From the NCBI RefSeq assembly GCF_020850895.1, contig NZ_JADZDS010000078.1, positions 21,365-85,364 of the forward strand: a stretch of 64,000 bases of DNA, written 5' to 3'. Each line of letters begins with the position of its first letter. The stretch's first letter is position 1. The stretch comes from Thermomonas sp. (lineage in GTDB: Bacteria; Pseudomonadota; Gammaproteobacteria; Xanthomonadales; Xanthomonadaceae). Below the pieces are notes generated by a model. That model searched no databases and was not told the DNA's origin. It saw only the letters and a list, made by a program, of their open reading frames with translations. This document shows positions 49,101 through 58,473 of the stretch, piece after piece. A program made the translations under genes and the position numbers.

Positions 49101-49934
49101 TCAGCGGGTCGCCATCGCCGGGATCAAGATTGCCGCGAGAATGGCGGTCATGAACAGGGCCGCCATCAGCCCCACCACGACCAGGATCAGGATGGTGACC
49201 GCGCCAAGTTCTCGTCGCTGCATGTCCGGGTGTTGGGTGAACGCCCATTTGTCGACCACCAAGGTGTCGCACAGCATGTCGTGCAGGGCGCGCTTGCGCT
49301 CGGTGAAACCGGCCATGAAGAACCCGATCATGAGCAGGAGCGTGCTGACGAACAGCGCGAAATAGCGACCCACGCCGCGCAGGAAACTGATCCGTTCGCC
49401 GTTGCTGCGCACCACCTTGATGCCGACCGCCATTTTGCCGAGGGTGGCCATCGACGACGACGAATGGAATCCCGCGAAGTAGGCGGCGCCGATCAGCATG
49501 CCAATGAGGTTGCCGATCAGCTGCACGGCGATGAGCTTGCCTTCGTTTCCCGCCATGTTTCCGGAGCCCAGCAGGCCCGCCCCGAACGCAGCGCCGATGA
49601 TGGCCCCGATGATGCCGCTGACCATGCCGGCAATGACCGAATCGAGGGCGTAGGCAGCAGTCCGTTTCCAGAAGCCCGCGTACACCACCTCGCCACCAGC
49701 CACCACCGCGGCATCGGCCAGCACTTCGGCCGTGGGCGGCGCATACGGCGACGCCGTTTCCTGCAAGCCCAGCACGTCAGCAAATCCCCCCAATGCCTGC
49801 CACTCTGTCAGGTCCGGGCGCCAGACCAGGGAGTGCAGTCCGATGGCCCCGCTGCGAAACAGGCGCACCAGTTCGGCGTCATCGACGGGGCCCTGCTGTT
49901 GGCGAGCGGGGTCGACATAGTGCCATTGCGACAT
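49101..49934 (-). CDS. GYF_2 (DUF4339) plus RDD membrane protein
   Basis: 277 residues. Residues 1-55 form a GYF_2 domain (QWHYVDPARQQQGPVDDAELVRLFRSG ... LVWRPDLTEWQAL). An RDD domain follows (VYAGFWKRTAAYALDSVIAG, MATLGKMAVGIKVVRSNG, ALHDMLCDTLVV), then a last hydrophobic segment LVVVGLMAALFMTAILAAILIPA that resembles a pilin-type N-terminal helix or a TM. Role unknown. Lies between a pilin-like GYF_2 gene and topA in a leftward run. Confidence 0.8.
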   Translation of the reverse strand: MSQWHYVDPARQQQGPVDDAELVRLFRSGAIGLHSLVWRPDLTEWQALGGFADVLGLQETASPYAPPTAEVLADAAVVAGGEVVYAGFWKRTAAYALDSVIAGMVSGIIGAIIGAAFGAGLLGSGNMAGNEGKLIAVQLIGNLIGMLIGAAYFAGFHSSSSMATLGKMAVGIKVVRSNGERISFLRGVGRYFALFVSTLLLMIGFFMAGFTERKRALHDMLCDTLVVDKWAFTQHPDMQRRELGAVTILILVVVGLMAALFMTAILAAILIPAMATR

Positions 49935-50027
49935 GGGCGAATCTCGAATAGGGAGGGTCGACTCAGGGTAACGCGGATTCTCCCGGTCTTCCCGCAGTCA
50001 GCAACAAGGCGACGTTGGTTTGCAGCC

Positions 50028-50053
50028 GTCATCCCCGCGCAAGCGGGAATGAC
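50028..50053. repeat. Dispersed GTCATyCCCGC hairpin
   Basis: GTCATCCCCGC (50028-50038) and GCGGGAATGAC (50043-50053) with a 4-nt GCAA loop and one mismatch. This is the form of a palindrome widely dispersed in intergenic regions of many proteobacteria. It lies between the two GYF_2 genes. Confidence 0.6.
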
Positions 50054-50095
50054 AGGCATGCGCGACTTGCCCCGTGTTGCTTCAAGCCACCAGGA

Positions 50096-50848
50096 TCAAT
50101 GACTACGGCAGGTCACCGGGAGCAGCGAATCCTTGATTTCCGAGCTGCAGCGCCAGTCATCGCCGGCATGTTCCAGCCACAGAAACTTGCCATCAATGTC
50201 GTCGCCACGCAGCTTGACCTCCATGCCACAGTTACCGTCCTCGAATTGCCCGAATTTGATCGCCGCGATGTTCGTGCCGGCATAGTCTTCGGCCGGCTTG
50301 AATCCCTCGCTGGAGTTGTCCGGGCAACTGCCGTTGTGCTGCTGGAATTCGGCGATGGCCGTTTTGTGGGCCATGGCAGACGTCAGCGCACTCGTGATCT
50401 CCGTCCGGTGCTGGAAATCCTTGTAGGCGGGAATCGCGATTGCGGCGAGCAGGCCGCCCAAGACCACGCAGAGGCCCAAGGCCACGATCACCGCAATTGC
50501 GCAGCCGGACATGCCGGTGCGCGGCGGCGGAACCGACATGACAGGCACATGGACGGGGCTGGACACCTTTGGTGCAACCGCTTCAGCGGGTACTTCCGGG
50601 GGGCGCACATGCACTTCGGTCGCGGATGGCGGTTCCTCGACCGTGACGGCAGCGGCCGGTGCAGCCGCCGCCTCACGCAGGCCAAGTTCGTCGAAAAGGC
50701 GACGCAGGGGCAGCCAATTGTCCAAGCCCTCGCGCCAGACCAGGGTCTCGCGCGTGATCACGCCTCGCTCGAACAATTCCACCAGTTGCCCTCCCGCAAC
50801 CGGGCCGACTTGCTGGTTGTCTTGGCTCGCGTAATACCAGTCCGTCAC
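50096..50848 (-). CDS. GYF_2 (DUF4339) protein with pilin-like C-terminal domain
   Basis: 250 residues from a GTG at 50848. An ATG 12 bp upstream (50860) reads ATGGGAGGAGCCGTG: the GGAGGA is a strong Shine-Dalgarno for the GTG, and the GTG start gives MTDWYYASQDNQQVGPV, the normal GYF_2 N-terminus. After a Pro-rich linker (about 70-110), CAIAVIVALGLCVVLGGLLAAIAIPAYKDF forms a pilin-like helix and is followed by a small Cys-containing globular domain resembling pseudopilins. No prepilin cleavage site at the true N-terminus. Function unknown. Confidence 0.75.
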   Translation of the reverse strand: MTDWYYASQDNQQVGPVAGGQLVELFERGVITRETLVWREGLDNWLPLRRLFDELGLREAAAAPAAAVTVEEPPSATEVHVRPPEVPAEAVAPKVSSPVHVPVMSVPPPRTGMSGCAIAVIVALGLCVVLGGLLAAIAIPAYKDFQHRTEITSALTSAMAHKTAIAEFQQHNGSCPDNSSEGFKPAEDYAGTNIAAIKFGQFEDGNCGMEVKLRGDDIDGKFLWLEHAGDDWRCSSEIKDSLLPVTCRSH

Positions 50849-50872
50849 GGCTCCTCCCATGCGGGCACAGCG

Positions 50873-51364
50873 TCAGTGCACCGGCTCCGGTGCGTCCAAG
50901 AACATCTGGGTTTCCATCCAGGCATAGGCGGCTTCACTGCCGGGCTGATTGAACAGCACCAAGAGCACCACCCACTTGAGATCATCCAAGTCCACGGTTT
51001 CCTGATCCAGCGCCAGCGCACGATCCAGAACCAGTTCCCGCTGGTCCGCGTCGAGCATGCCCTGCTGTTCAAGATACAGGAGGAATCCGCGTGCCTCGAC
51101 GTCCAGTTTTTCCAGTTCGCTGGCGTGGAACACGCGCGTCGGGCCGCGCTGGCCCGGCTGGCTCGAAACCGGACGCTGTCGCGCCAGCACGTCCAGCCAA
51201 TCGAAGGTGTTGCGGATATCCATCGGCGAAAACCCGGCGTACTGCAGTTCCGCCACCAGCGGCTCGCTCCGCGTTGGCGCTGCCAGGTCGAACGTCGGGC
51301 CGTCCTCGGCTCCCAGATGGTGCTCGAAGAGATATAACAGGACATCGAGGATGCTTTCTTTCAT
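50873..51364 (-). CDS. smg: Smg family protein (DUF494)
   Basis: 163 residues, starting [16 protein letters not shown], diagnostic of Smg. The ATG at 51364 is chosen over the track start at 51430, which runs back to the dprA stop. Conserved next to dprA in many gammaproteobacteria and beta-proteobacteria; molecular function not established. Followed after 24 bp by the pilin-like GYF_2 gene. Confidence 0.9.
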   Translation of the reverse strand: MKESILDVLLYLFEHHLGAEDGPTFDLAAPTRSEPLVAELQYAGFSPMDIRNTFDWLDVLARQRPVSSQPGQRGPTRVFHASELEKLDVEARGFLLYLEQQGMLDADQRELVLDRALALDQETVDLDDLKWVVLLVLFNQPGSEAAYAWMETQMFLDAPEPVH

Positions 51365-51426
51365 GTCAGTCCTTCGCACCCATACACCGCCTCCCCACGC
51401 CGACGCGCCACCTTTGCACGGGCCGA

Positions 51427-52563
51427 TCATGCCCTCGGCGGAACTCTGCGCCGACTGAAGCGGCCATGCTCGACTGCCACCTGCCCGTCAAGCTCCAACG
51501 CCAGCAGCATGGACGACACCCGGGCCGACGTCAATCCGGTCCGCAGCACCAGTTCATCCATACACGTTGGGTCATATCCCATGGCCTCCCACAAGATGTT
51601 GTAGTCAGGTTGCTCCGCCCAGTGCGGCGGACAGGCACAGTCCGAGGGCTCGGCTTGCAACGTCCTGCGCTGGATATCGGCCAGGTTCGCGATCTGAGTG
51701 GCGAGGGTGTCCAGGATCTCCCCAGGGCTTTCCACCAGCGCCGCTCCTTCGCGGATCAGACGGTGGCAACCTCGCGCCATCGGGTTATGGATCGAGCCGG
51801 GGACCACGAACACCTCGCGTCCGGCTTCGGCTGCCATGCGGGCGGTAATCAGGGCGCCGGAGCGCTGCGCGGCCTCCACCACCAGGGTCGCCAGGCTCAG
51901 GCCGGCGAGGATCCGGTTGCGCCCCGGGAAATGCGGACGCAAGGGCGGTGTCCCCGGCGGATGCTCGGACACCAGCGCCCCCGCAGCGGCGATGTCTGCC
52001 ATCAGCGTCCGGTTGGCGCGCGGATAGGCAATGTCGGGACCGGTGCCCAAGACTGCAACCGTCGCACCGCCGGCGTCCAATGTCGCCCTGTGCGCGCTGG
52101 CGTCGATCCCGGCCGCCAATCCGCTGGCGACGCACAGCCCGGCATGCGCCAGCGCGGCTGCAAACGCGCCGGCATTGGCACGGCCACCGGCGGTGGCCAT
52201 GCGGCTGCCCACGACCGCGATCGAAGGCCGCCAAAGCATGGCCGGCTCCCCGGACACGAACAGCGCCACCGGCGGTGATTGGATGTCCCGAAGCGAAAGT
52301 GGGTAGTCGGCATCACGCCATCCGATCAAGGCATGGGCATCGGCCGCCAACCAGCGCCGACTCCGCGCCAGCAGGTCCCGGTCGGGTTGTCGGATTGCAG
52401 CGCAGGCAGCCGACTCCAGTCCGTGCGTACGCCAAGACTCGGCGCCGGCCGCGACTGCCGCGCCTGCACTTCCGTGGGTGTCCAGCAGGCGCCGCAGGGC
52501 GCCCGCACCGGCGCCACTGTGCAGCAGCCGCAGCAAGGGTTCCTGATCGGCGGTTTCGGGCAT
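51427..52563 (-). CDS. dprA: DNA-processing protein DprA
   Basis: Loads RecA on incoming single-stranded DNA during natural transformation. 378 residues from the ATG at 52563. The Rossmann-like domain carries [44 protein letters not shown] and [20 protein letters not shown]-terminal winged-helix-like DML1 domain ([33 protein letters not shown]) is present, as in most gammaproteobacterial DprA. 62 bp upstream of smg. Confidence 0.95.
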   Translation of the reverse strand: MPETADQEPLLRLLHSGAGAGALRRLLDTHGSAGAAVAAGAESWRTHGLESAACAAIRQPDRDLLARSRRWLAADAHALIGWRDADYPLSLRDIQSPPVALFVSGEPAMLWRPSIAVVGSRMATAGGRANAGAFAAALAHAGLCVASGLAAGIDASAHRATLDAGGATVAVLGTGPDIAYPRANRTLMADIAAAGALVSEHPPGTPPLRPHFPGRNRILAGLSLATLVVEAAQRSGALITARMAAEAGREVFVVPGSIHNPMARGCHRLIREGAALVESPGEILDTLATQIANLADIQRRTLQAEPSDCACPPHWAEQPDYNILWEAMGYDPTCMDELVLRTGLTSARVSSMLLALELDGQVAVEHGRFSRRRVPPRA

Positions 52564-52587
52564 GCGCACAGCCTGCCCCGGACACGA

Positions 52588-52611
52588 CAGCGGCGCCCTC
52601 GGGCGCCGCTG
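52588..52611 (-). terminator. Strong hairpin between the LysM gene and dprA
   Basis: CAGCGGCGCCC (52588-52598) / GGGCGCCGCTG (52601-52611), 11 perfect pairs with a 2-nt gap (true loop at least 4 nt in RNA). It sits after the LysM stop and before the dprA ATG on the minus strand. No T-run follows, so it may only attenuate readthrough. Confidence 0.5.
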
Positions 52612-52638
52612 CAAAACCGCATCGGATTTTTCCTCGCC

Positions 52639-53835
52639 TTATTCGGTCGCGTCCGGATGCTTCAGCTCGTAGCCCACCCGCGCCGGCTTCACGCTGCTCA
52701 TCACCAGCGCATAGCTGACGTTGTCGAAGGTGCGGAAGACCATGGCATGTCCAGCGAACTCGTCCGGCAATCGCACGTGCCCGTCGGTTGGGGTCATGGC
52801 AGGATCACGGTCCAGGTCGTAGCGCACCCGATCGACAGTGCGGTCGCCATGACGCCAGATCGAGAACACGGTGCCGTTGTCGATCCCTTCGCGCGCGCCG
52901 CCGGAGATCGCGATCACGTCATGGGTGCCGCCGGTCCGGTAGCCGTCGGCCACGGACATCACGCTCAGGCGTCCGTAGGCGGCCTGCTGCTTCGGCGGAT
53001 GCGGGAAGAACTGCAAGTCGTAGGTCTGGGCTTCGACCGGGATGATCCGATCGCCGACCCGCACGTCACGCCCTTCCGCATCCATCATCAAGGTCACCAA
53101 CTGGTCCGGGCCGGACGCTCCGCGGGTCACCGTGGCCGTGGTCTGGGTCATCAACTCGTAGCCGAGCAACTCGGTGCCGTGGTTGACGTAGATCGGCGTG
53201 TCCCACAGCGAACCATCGCTCAGGCCGAACGCGATCTGGCCGCGCGAATCGAGATCGCGGGCATCGAACTGATCGCAGCAACCGCCGTTGTTGTTGATCA
53301 TCCGGTAGCGCTTCTGCGCACGCACCACCAGGTAACGCTGCCCCGGCTGGGCACCTTCCATGCCGCGGATGTAGGCGACATGGCCTTCGATGCCGCGCAT
53401 CCGGTTGTCTTCCAGGCCAACCACATAGGGCAGGTTGTCGATGGTCGGGACAATCTTCAGGTCCTTGAGGAACGGCTCGACCTCGGACAGGGGCACCGCG
53501 TTCACCGGCGCTTCCGTCCGCGGCCCCTGCTGGACGGCAACCCGGTCCAGGTAGGCCAGACTGATCACGTCACCCGGATAGATCAGGTGCGGATTGCGGA
53601 TCTGTGGATTGGCCTGCCAGATCTCCGGCCACAGCCAAGGCTTCCTCAGGAAGCGTCCGGCGATGTCCCAGAGCGTATCGCCGCGTTTGACGACGTAATG
53701 GTCTGGATGGTCGCCGCGCATTTCAACCGCCGTGGCCAGCGTGGCCACAGTCAGCATCGCCGCCACCATCACCGTGCGCAGCATGCGCAGGCGTGAAGCA
53801 TTGGCGCGCGCCAAGTTGGAAACCCGTTCAAGCAT
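52639..53835 (-). CDS. LysM peptidoglycan-binding domain protein
   Basis: 398 residues from the ATG at 53835, preceded by GGGGAG; the track's 670-residue ORF runs back through def. A signal/TM segment (LRTVMVAAMLTVATLATAVEM) precedes one LysM domain (HYVVKRGDTLWDIAGRFL through NPHLIYPGDVISL, about residues 57-105), then about 290 residues of beta-rich sequence. Conserved upstream of dprA in Xanthomonadaceae. Probably periplasmic and cell-wall associated. Confidence 0.9.
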   Translation of the reverse strand: MLERVSNLARANASRLRMLRTVMVAAMLTVATLATAVEMRGDHPDHYVVKRGDTLWDIAGRFLRKPWLWPEIWQANPQIRNPHLIYPGDVISLAYLDRVAVQQGPRTEAPVNAVPLSEVEPFLKDLKIVPTIDNLPYVVGLEDNRMRGIEGHVAYIRGMEGAQPGQRYLVVRAQKRYRMINNNGGCCDQFDARDLDSRGQIAFGLSDGSLWDTPIYVNHGTELLGYELMTQTTATVTRGASGPDQLVTLMMDAEGRDVRVGDRIIPVEAQTYDLQFFPHPPKQQAAYGRLSVMSVADGYRTGGTHDVIAISGGAREGIDNGTVFSIWRHGDRTVDRVRYDLDRDPAMTPTDGHVRLPDEFAGHAMVFRTFDNVSYALVMSSVKPARVGYELKHPDATE

Positions 53836-53883
53836 GGTCGCTATCTCCCCGCTGTGTTTCGCAAAAGCCCCCCAAGCTGCGTC

Positions 53884-53914
53884 AATATAGCTCACAATTC
53901 GGCAGGTCTGGCAA
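53884..53914 (-). promoter_or_regulatory. Possible promoter of the LysM gene
   Basis: On the minus strand, TTGCCA (53909-53914) and TATATT (53884-53889) are separated by 19 bp, 48 bp upstream of the start codon. The long spacer makes this tentative. Confidence 0.3.
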
Positions 53915-53991
53915 GCACCCATGCAGGTTGACCCCATTACACTTGCCGACAAACGGCCCAAATCGGTCCGAATCCTGCGGATTTTCCCCTC

Positions 53992-54504
53992 ATGGCACTG
54001 CTTCCGATCCTCGAGTTTCCCGACCCCCGACTGCGCACCCGCGCGGCCCGGGTCGACCCCGTCGAACTGGCCACCCCGGCCTTCCAGACCCTGTTCGACG
54101 ACATGTTCGAAACCATGTACCAGGCCCCGGGGATTGGCTTGGCCGCCAGTCAGGTGGACGTCCACAAGCGCTTCATGGTGATCGACGTGAGCGAGGAGCA
54201 CGATGCGCCGCGCGTGTTCGTGAACCCGACCATCACCGCCCGCAGCGGCGAACAGGTCTATCAGGAAGGCTGCCTGTCGGTTCCGAACATCTTTGCCGAC
54301 GTCACCCGCGCAGCCACCATCACGGTGGAGGCGCTGGACCGCCACGGCCAGGCCTTCACGCTGGAGGCCGACGGCCTGCTGGCAGTGTGCATCCAGCACG
54401 AGATGGACCACCTGGAAGGCAAGCTGTTCGTCGACTACCTGTCGCCGCTCAAGCGCGAAATGGTGCGCAAGAAGCTGCTCAAGGCCAAGCGCAGCGCGGC
54501 CTGA
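53992..54504 (+). CDS. def: Peptide deformylase
   Basis: Removes the formyl group from nascent N-termini. 170 residues (E. coli 169). All three metal/catalytic motifs are present: [16 protein letters not shown] (Cys94) and QHEMDHLEG (His136, Glu137, His140). First gene of def-fmt-rsmB, divergent from the LysM gene with about 155 bp between. Confidence 0.97.
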   Translation: MALLPILEFPDPRLRTRAARVDPVELATPAFQTLFDDMFETMYQAPGIGLAASQVDVHKRFMVIDVSEEHDAPRVFVNPTITARSGEQVYQEGCLSVPNIFADVTRAATITVEALDRHGQAFTLEADGLLAVCIQHEMDHLEGKLFVDYLSPLKREMVRKKLLKAKRSAA

Positions 54505-54586
54505 CGCCCGGACGGGCGCCGGCGCCCGCCCCCGCGGTCGGAATTGAAGAACCCGAACCCTCGACCCAGAGCCCCGGAGTCGCCGG

Positions 54587-55504
54587 ATGCGCATCGTCTT
54601 TGCCGGAACCCCCGAATTCGCCGTGCCCTGCCTGCGTGCCGCCTGCGGCAAGGCCGAGGTGGTTGCCGTCTACACCCAGCCGGACCGGCCCGCCGGGCGC
54701 GGCCGCGCGCTGACGCCATCGCCGGTGAAACTGGAAGCCGTGCAGCGCGGCATCCCGGTGCACCAACCGGGAAACTTCCGCTCGGCAGAATCGAAGGCCA
54801 CGCTGCGCGCGCTGAAGCCCGACGTGATGGTGGTGGTCGCCTACGGCCTGATCCTGCCGCAATCGGTGCTGGACATCCCCGAGCACGGCTGCTGGAACGT
54901 GCACGCATCGCTGCTGCCGCGTTGGCGCGGCGCGGCACCGATCCAGCGCGCGATCGAGGCCGGCGACGCTCGCACCGGGGTCTGCCTGATGCAGATGGAG
55001 AAGGGCCTGGACACCGGCCCGGTGCTGCTGTCGCAAGCCATCGACATCGGCCCGGAGGAAACCGGTGGCCAGCTGCATGACCGCCTGTCCGCGCTCGGCG
55101 CGCAGGTCCTCGGCGATGCCCTGGGCCTGCTGCGCGCCACGATCCGGCTGCCACCGCAACCGCAGCCAGTCGCAGGCGTGAGCTACGCGCACAAGCTCGA
55201 CAAGGCCGACGCCAGGCTGGACTGGTCGCAGCCGGCCGCCCTGCTGGCCAACAAGGTGCGCGCGTTCAATCCCTGGCCGATGGCGGAAGCCGTCGTCGCC
55301 GGCGAGCGCCTGCGCATCCACGAGGCGGTGGCGTCGAGCCTCGCTTGGGCTGCGGAAGCCGGCACCGTGGTCGCAGCAAGCAAGTCCGGCATCGACATCG
55401 CCTGCGGCGAAGGTGGCTTGCGCCTGCTGCGGGTGCAGCGCGAAGGCGGCAAGGTCATCTCCGCCGCCGACTACCTGAACGCCCGGCGCGATTTGCGCGC
55501 ATGA
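54587..55504 (+). CDS. fmt: Methionyl-tRNA formyltransferase
   Basis: Formylates initiator Met-tRNA using 10-formyl-THF. 305 residues (E. coli 315). [12 protein letters not shown] at the N-terminus and the catalytic [20 protein letters not shown] are near-identical to the family; the C-terminal OB-like domain is present. ATGA overlap (4 bp) with rsmB. Confidence 0.97.
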   Translation: MRIVFAGTPEFAVPCLRAACGKAEVVAVYTQPDRPAGRGRALTPSPVKLEAVQRGIPVHQPGNFRSAESKATLRALKPDVMVVVAYGLILPQSVLDIPEHGCWNVHASLLPRWRGAAPIQRAIEAGDARTGVCLMQMEKGLDTGPVLLSQAIDIGPEETGGQLHDRLSALGAQVLGDALGLLRATIRLPPQPQPVAGVSYAHKLDKADARLDWSQPAALLANKVRAFNPWPMAEAVVAGERLRIHEAVASSLAWAAEAGTVVAASKSGIDIACGEGGLRLLRVQREGGKVISAADYLNARRDLRA

Positions 55505-56784
55505 GCGACGGCATCGCCGCCCGCGTTGCCGCCGCCCGCGTCCTCGATGACGTCCTGCACCGCGGCCGTTCGCTGAAGGCGGCGCTGGGCACGATGCTGC
55601 CGCAACTCGGCGACAGCCGCGACCGCGCACTGGTGGAAGCCATCGTGATGACCGCGCTGCGCCAGCGCACACGCTTCGATGCGGCCCTGACTGCGTGGTT
55701 GGCAAAGCCGCTCGGGCAGCGCGATGGCGACCTGCGCGCCTTGCTGCAGGTCGGATTCGCGCAACTGGAGCTGGGCCTGCCCGCGCATGCCGCCCTCGCC
55801 GCAACCGTGGATGCCGCACGCGCGATGAAACGCACGCATCAAGCAGGCATGGTCAATGCGTTGCTGCGCCGTGCGCAACGCGAAGGCCTGCCGCAGGCCG
55901 ACCCGCGTTCGGAATGGCCGCCGTGGTTGGTCAAACGCGTGGCAAGCGACTGGCCACAACAGGCCGAGGCGATCTTCATGGCCAGTGCGCAAGCGGCACC
56001 GATGTGGCTGCGGGTGAACCGGCGCTGGATCCAGCGCCATGCCTACGTGCAGTTGCTCCACGACGCCGGCATCGCAAGCACACCGGATCGCACCGCGCCG
56101 GATGCGTTGCGGCTGGACGCGCCGTTGCCGGTGCATCAGTTGCCCGGCTTCGAGGCCGGTCTGGTCTCGGTGCAGGACGCCGCCGCGCAAGCCGTGGCCG
56201 ATGCGTTCGCGCTGGCGTCAGGCACACGGGTGCTGGACGCCTGCGCTGCCCCCGGCGGCAAGGCCGCGCACCTGGCCGAACGCGATGCCACGCTGCGGAT
56301 CACCGCGCTGGACGTGGACGGGCGCCGCGTGCGCCGCATGCAGGACGCCTTTCAACGCCTGAGGCTGGAACTCGACGTCCGCACCGGCGACGCCACGGAG
56401 CCCGCCACATGGTGGGACGGCACGCCGTTCGATGCCGTCCTGATCGACGCTCCGTGCAGCGCCAGCGGGATCGTGCGCCGCCAACCCGATGTCTTGCTGC
56501 ATCGGCGCGAATACGACCTCGCCGCCCTCTGCGCGATCCAGTCATCCCTGCTGGACACGCTGTGGCCGCTGCTCGCGCATGGAGGAACCTTGGTCTACGC
56601 CACCTGCTCGATCCTTGGCGCGGAAAACGCGGCACAGGTCGATGCCTTCCTCACCCGCACGCCCGACGCGGCGCTGGAGCCACTGGACGCCCGCTACGGC
56701 CATGACACCGGCTTCGGCCACCAACGCCTGCCGGGCGAAGACGGTCGGGACGGTTTTTTTGTCGCTCGCCTGACAAGGCGCTGA
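55501..56784 (+). CDS. rsmB: 16S rRNA m5C967 methyltransferase RsmB
   Basis: 427 residues (E. coli 429). N-terminal NusB-like RNA-binding domain (residues about 1-130), then the SAM-binding [15 protein letters not shown] and the two catalytic cysteines, Cys319 in APCSASG and Cys369 in YATCSI, matching E. coli 325 and 375. The ATG at 55501 overlaps the fmt stop. Confidence 0.97.
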   Translation: MSDGIAARVAAARVLDDVLHRGRSLKAALGTMLPQLGDSRDRALVEAIVMTALRQRTRFDAALTAWLAKPLGQRDGDLRALLQVGFAQLELGLPAHAALAATVDAARAMKRTHQAGMVNALLRRAQREGLPQADPRSEWPPWLVKRVASDWPQQAEAIFMASAQAAPMWLRVNRRWIQRHAYVQLLHDAGIASTPDRTAPDALRLDAPLPVHQLPGFEAGLVSVQDAAAQAVADAFALASGTRVLDACAAPGGKAAHLAERDATLRITALDVDGRRVRRMQDAFQRLRLELDVRTGDATEPATWWDGTPFDAVLIDAPCSASGIVRRQPDVLLHRREYDLAALCAIQSSLLDTLWPLLAHGGTLVYATCSILGAENAAQVDAFLTRTPDAALEPLDARYGHDTGFGHQRLPGEDGRDGFFVARLTRR

Positions 56785-56790
56785 ACCACT

Positions 56791-58473
56791 GTGCCTATGA
56801 TGGGTCCGATGACGACGTCTGCCCCATGCCATGCCCGCCGCGACCTCGTGCTGTTCTGGCTGTTCGCGCTGCTGATCCTCGGCGCCGGGCTGGGCCTGCG
56901 TGACCCGTGGCCGGCCGACGAACCGCGCTTCGCGCTGGTCGCACGGCACATGGTGGAAAGCGGCAACTGGTTGTTCCCGCACCGCGGGATCGAACTGTAT
57001 TCGGACAAGCCACCGCTGTTCATGTGGATGCAGGCCAGCCTGCTTTGGCTGACCGGCAACCTGCGCATCGCCTTCCTGCTGCCCTCGCTGCTGGCGGCGC
57101 TGGGCACGTTGTGGTGCGTGGTCGACCTCGGCAAGCGGCTGTGGACGCCGCGCGTCGGCGTGCTGGCCGGCCTCTCCACCTTGCTGACCATCCAGTTCAC
57201 CTGGCAGGCCAAGAAAGCGCAGATCGACCCGGTGGTGGTGTTCTGGATCACCCTGTCTTGCTACGCCCTGCTGCGGCACGTCCTGCATGGCCCGAACTGG
57301 CGCATGTGGGCGCTGGGCTGGGCCGCCGCCGGCCTCGGCACGATCACCAAGGGCGTGGGCGTGATCGCGCTCCTCATGCTGATCCCGGCCGGCATCGCCG
57401 CGCTGCGCGGCTGGCCCGGCGTGCGCGTGCATGCGCGCGATCCCAAATTCTGGCTCGGCCCCTTGGCCTTCCTCACCGCCTGCGGGGTGTGGCTGCTCCC
57501 AATGCTGGTGGCCGCGCTCGGCAACGGCGGCGAGGCGTACCGCGCCTACATCGACGACATCCTGCTCCGGCAGACGGTGACCCGCTACGCCAATTCCTGG
57601 CACCACGAGCACCCGTGGTGGTACTTCATCGAAATCGCGCTCACCAACTGGTTGCCCACCGTGCTGGCACTGCCATGGGCCATTCCTGCGTGGAGGCGCC
57701 GCCTGCAACGGCGCGATCCGCGTTACGTGCTTCTGCTTGGCTGGGTGCTGCTGGTGTTCGTGTTCTTCAGCATTCCCTCCGGCAAGCGGGATATGTACAT
57801 CCTGCCGGCGCTGCCGATGCTGTGCCTGGCACTGGCGCCGCTGTTGCCGGGGCTGTTGCGCAAGGCCAATCCGCAGCGCCTGCTGCTGGCTTTCGTGGTG
57901 GTGTTCTCGCTGGTGGCGCTGGCCACGGGTATCGCCATGCTTACCGGCGATCCCGCCTTCGAACGCAAGTTCATGGACGGTCGCGATGCCCACGTCGCCA
58001 CGGGACTGGCGTGGATGTTCGCTGCCTGCGGCGGCTCCGGCCTCGGCGCCGCCCTGTGGTTCGGCCGCCGTCGCGCCCAGCTCGCGCTGGTCGCCCAGCT
58101 GACGGTCCTGTGGGTGCTGTATTCGCTGGTCGGCGCACCCTTGCTCAATGACGGCTCGTCCTCGCGCGGGTTGATGCGCACTGTCGGCATGGCCATCGGG
58201 CCGACGGCAGAGTTGGGCCTGGTCGGCTGGCGCGAACAACAATTGCTGATGGCTGATCGCCCCGCCACCGATTTCGGCTTCAAGCGCAGCCCACAGGCAC
58301 AGTTCAACGATGGCCTGCGCTGGCAACGTGCGCAACCGGCGCGGCGCTGGTTGCTGGTGGAGGGCAGCGCCCTGCAGGATTGCGTGGACAAACCCAGCGC
58401 CCGTGACATGGGCGTGGCCAACGGGCGCCGCTGGTGGCTGCTCGATGCTCGCAGCGCCGGCGGCTGCCCATGA
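56791..58473 (+). CDS. ArnT-like (GT83) integral membrane glycosyltransferase
   Basis: 560 residues from GTG 56791; ATGs at 56797 and 56809 are also possible. GT-C fold: the first periplasmic loop has DPWPADEPRFALVARHMVESGNW (DE pair of ArnT/PMT-like enzymes), with SDKPPLFMW and about 11-12 TM helices. These enzymes move sugars from undecaprenyl phosphate to lipid A or proteins; the donor and acceptor are not evident here. ATGA overlap with the next glycosyltransferase. Confidence 0.85.
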   Translation: MPMMGPMTTSAPCHARRDLVLFWLFALLILGAGLGLRDPWPADEPRFALVARHMVESGNWLFPHRGIELYSDKPPLFMWMQASLLWLTGNLRIAFLLPSLLAALGTLWCVVDLGKRLWTPRVGVLAGLSTLLTIQFTWQAKKAQIDPVVVFWITLSCYALLRHVLHGPNWRMWALGWAAAGLGTITKGVGVIALLMLIPAGIAALRGWPGVRVHARDPKFWLGPLAFLTACGVWLLPMLVAALGNGGEAYRAYIDDILLRQTVTRYANSWHHEHPWWYFIEIALTNWLPTVLALPWAIPAWRRRLQRRDPRYVLLLGWVLLVFVFFSIPSGKRDMYILPALPMLCLALAPLLPGLLRKANPQRLLLAFVVVFSLVALATGIAMLTGDPAFERKFMDGRDAHVATGLAWMFAACGGSGLGAALWFGRRRAQLALVAQLTVLWVLYSLVGAPLLNDGSSSRGLMRTVGMAIGPTAELGLVGWREQQLLMADRPATDFGFKRSPQAQFNDGLRWQRAQPARRWLLVEGSALQDCVDKPSARDMGVANGRRWWLLDARSAGGCP

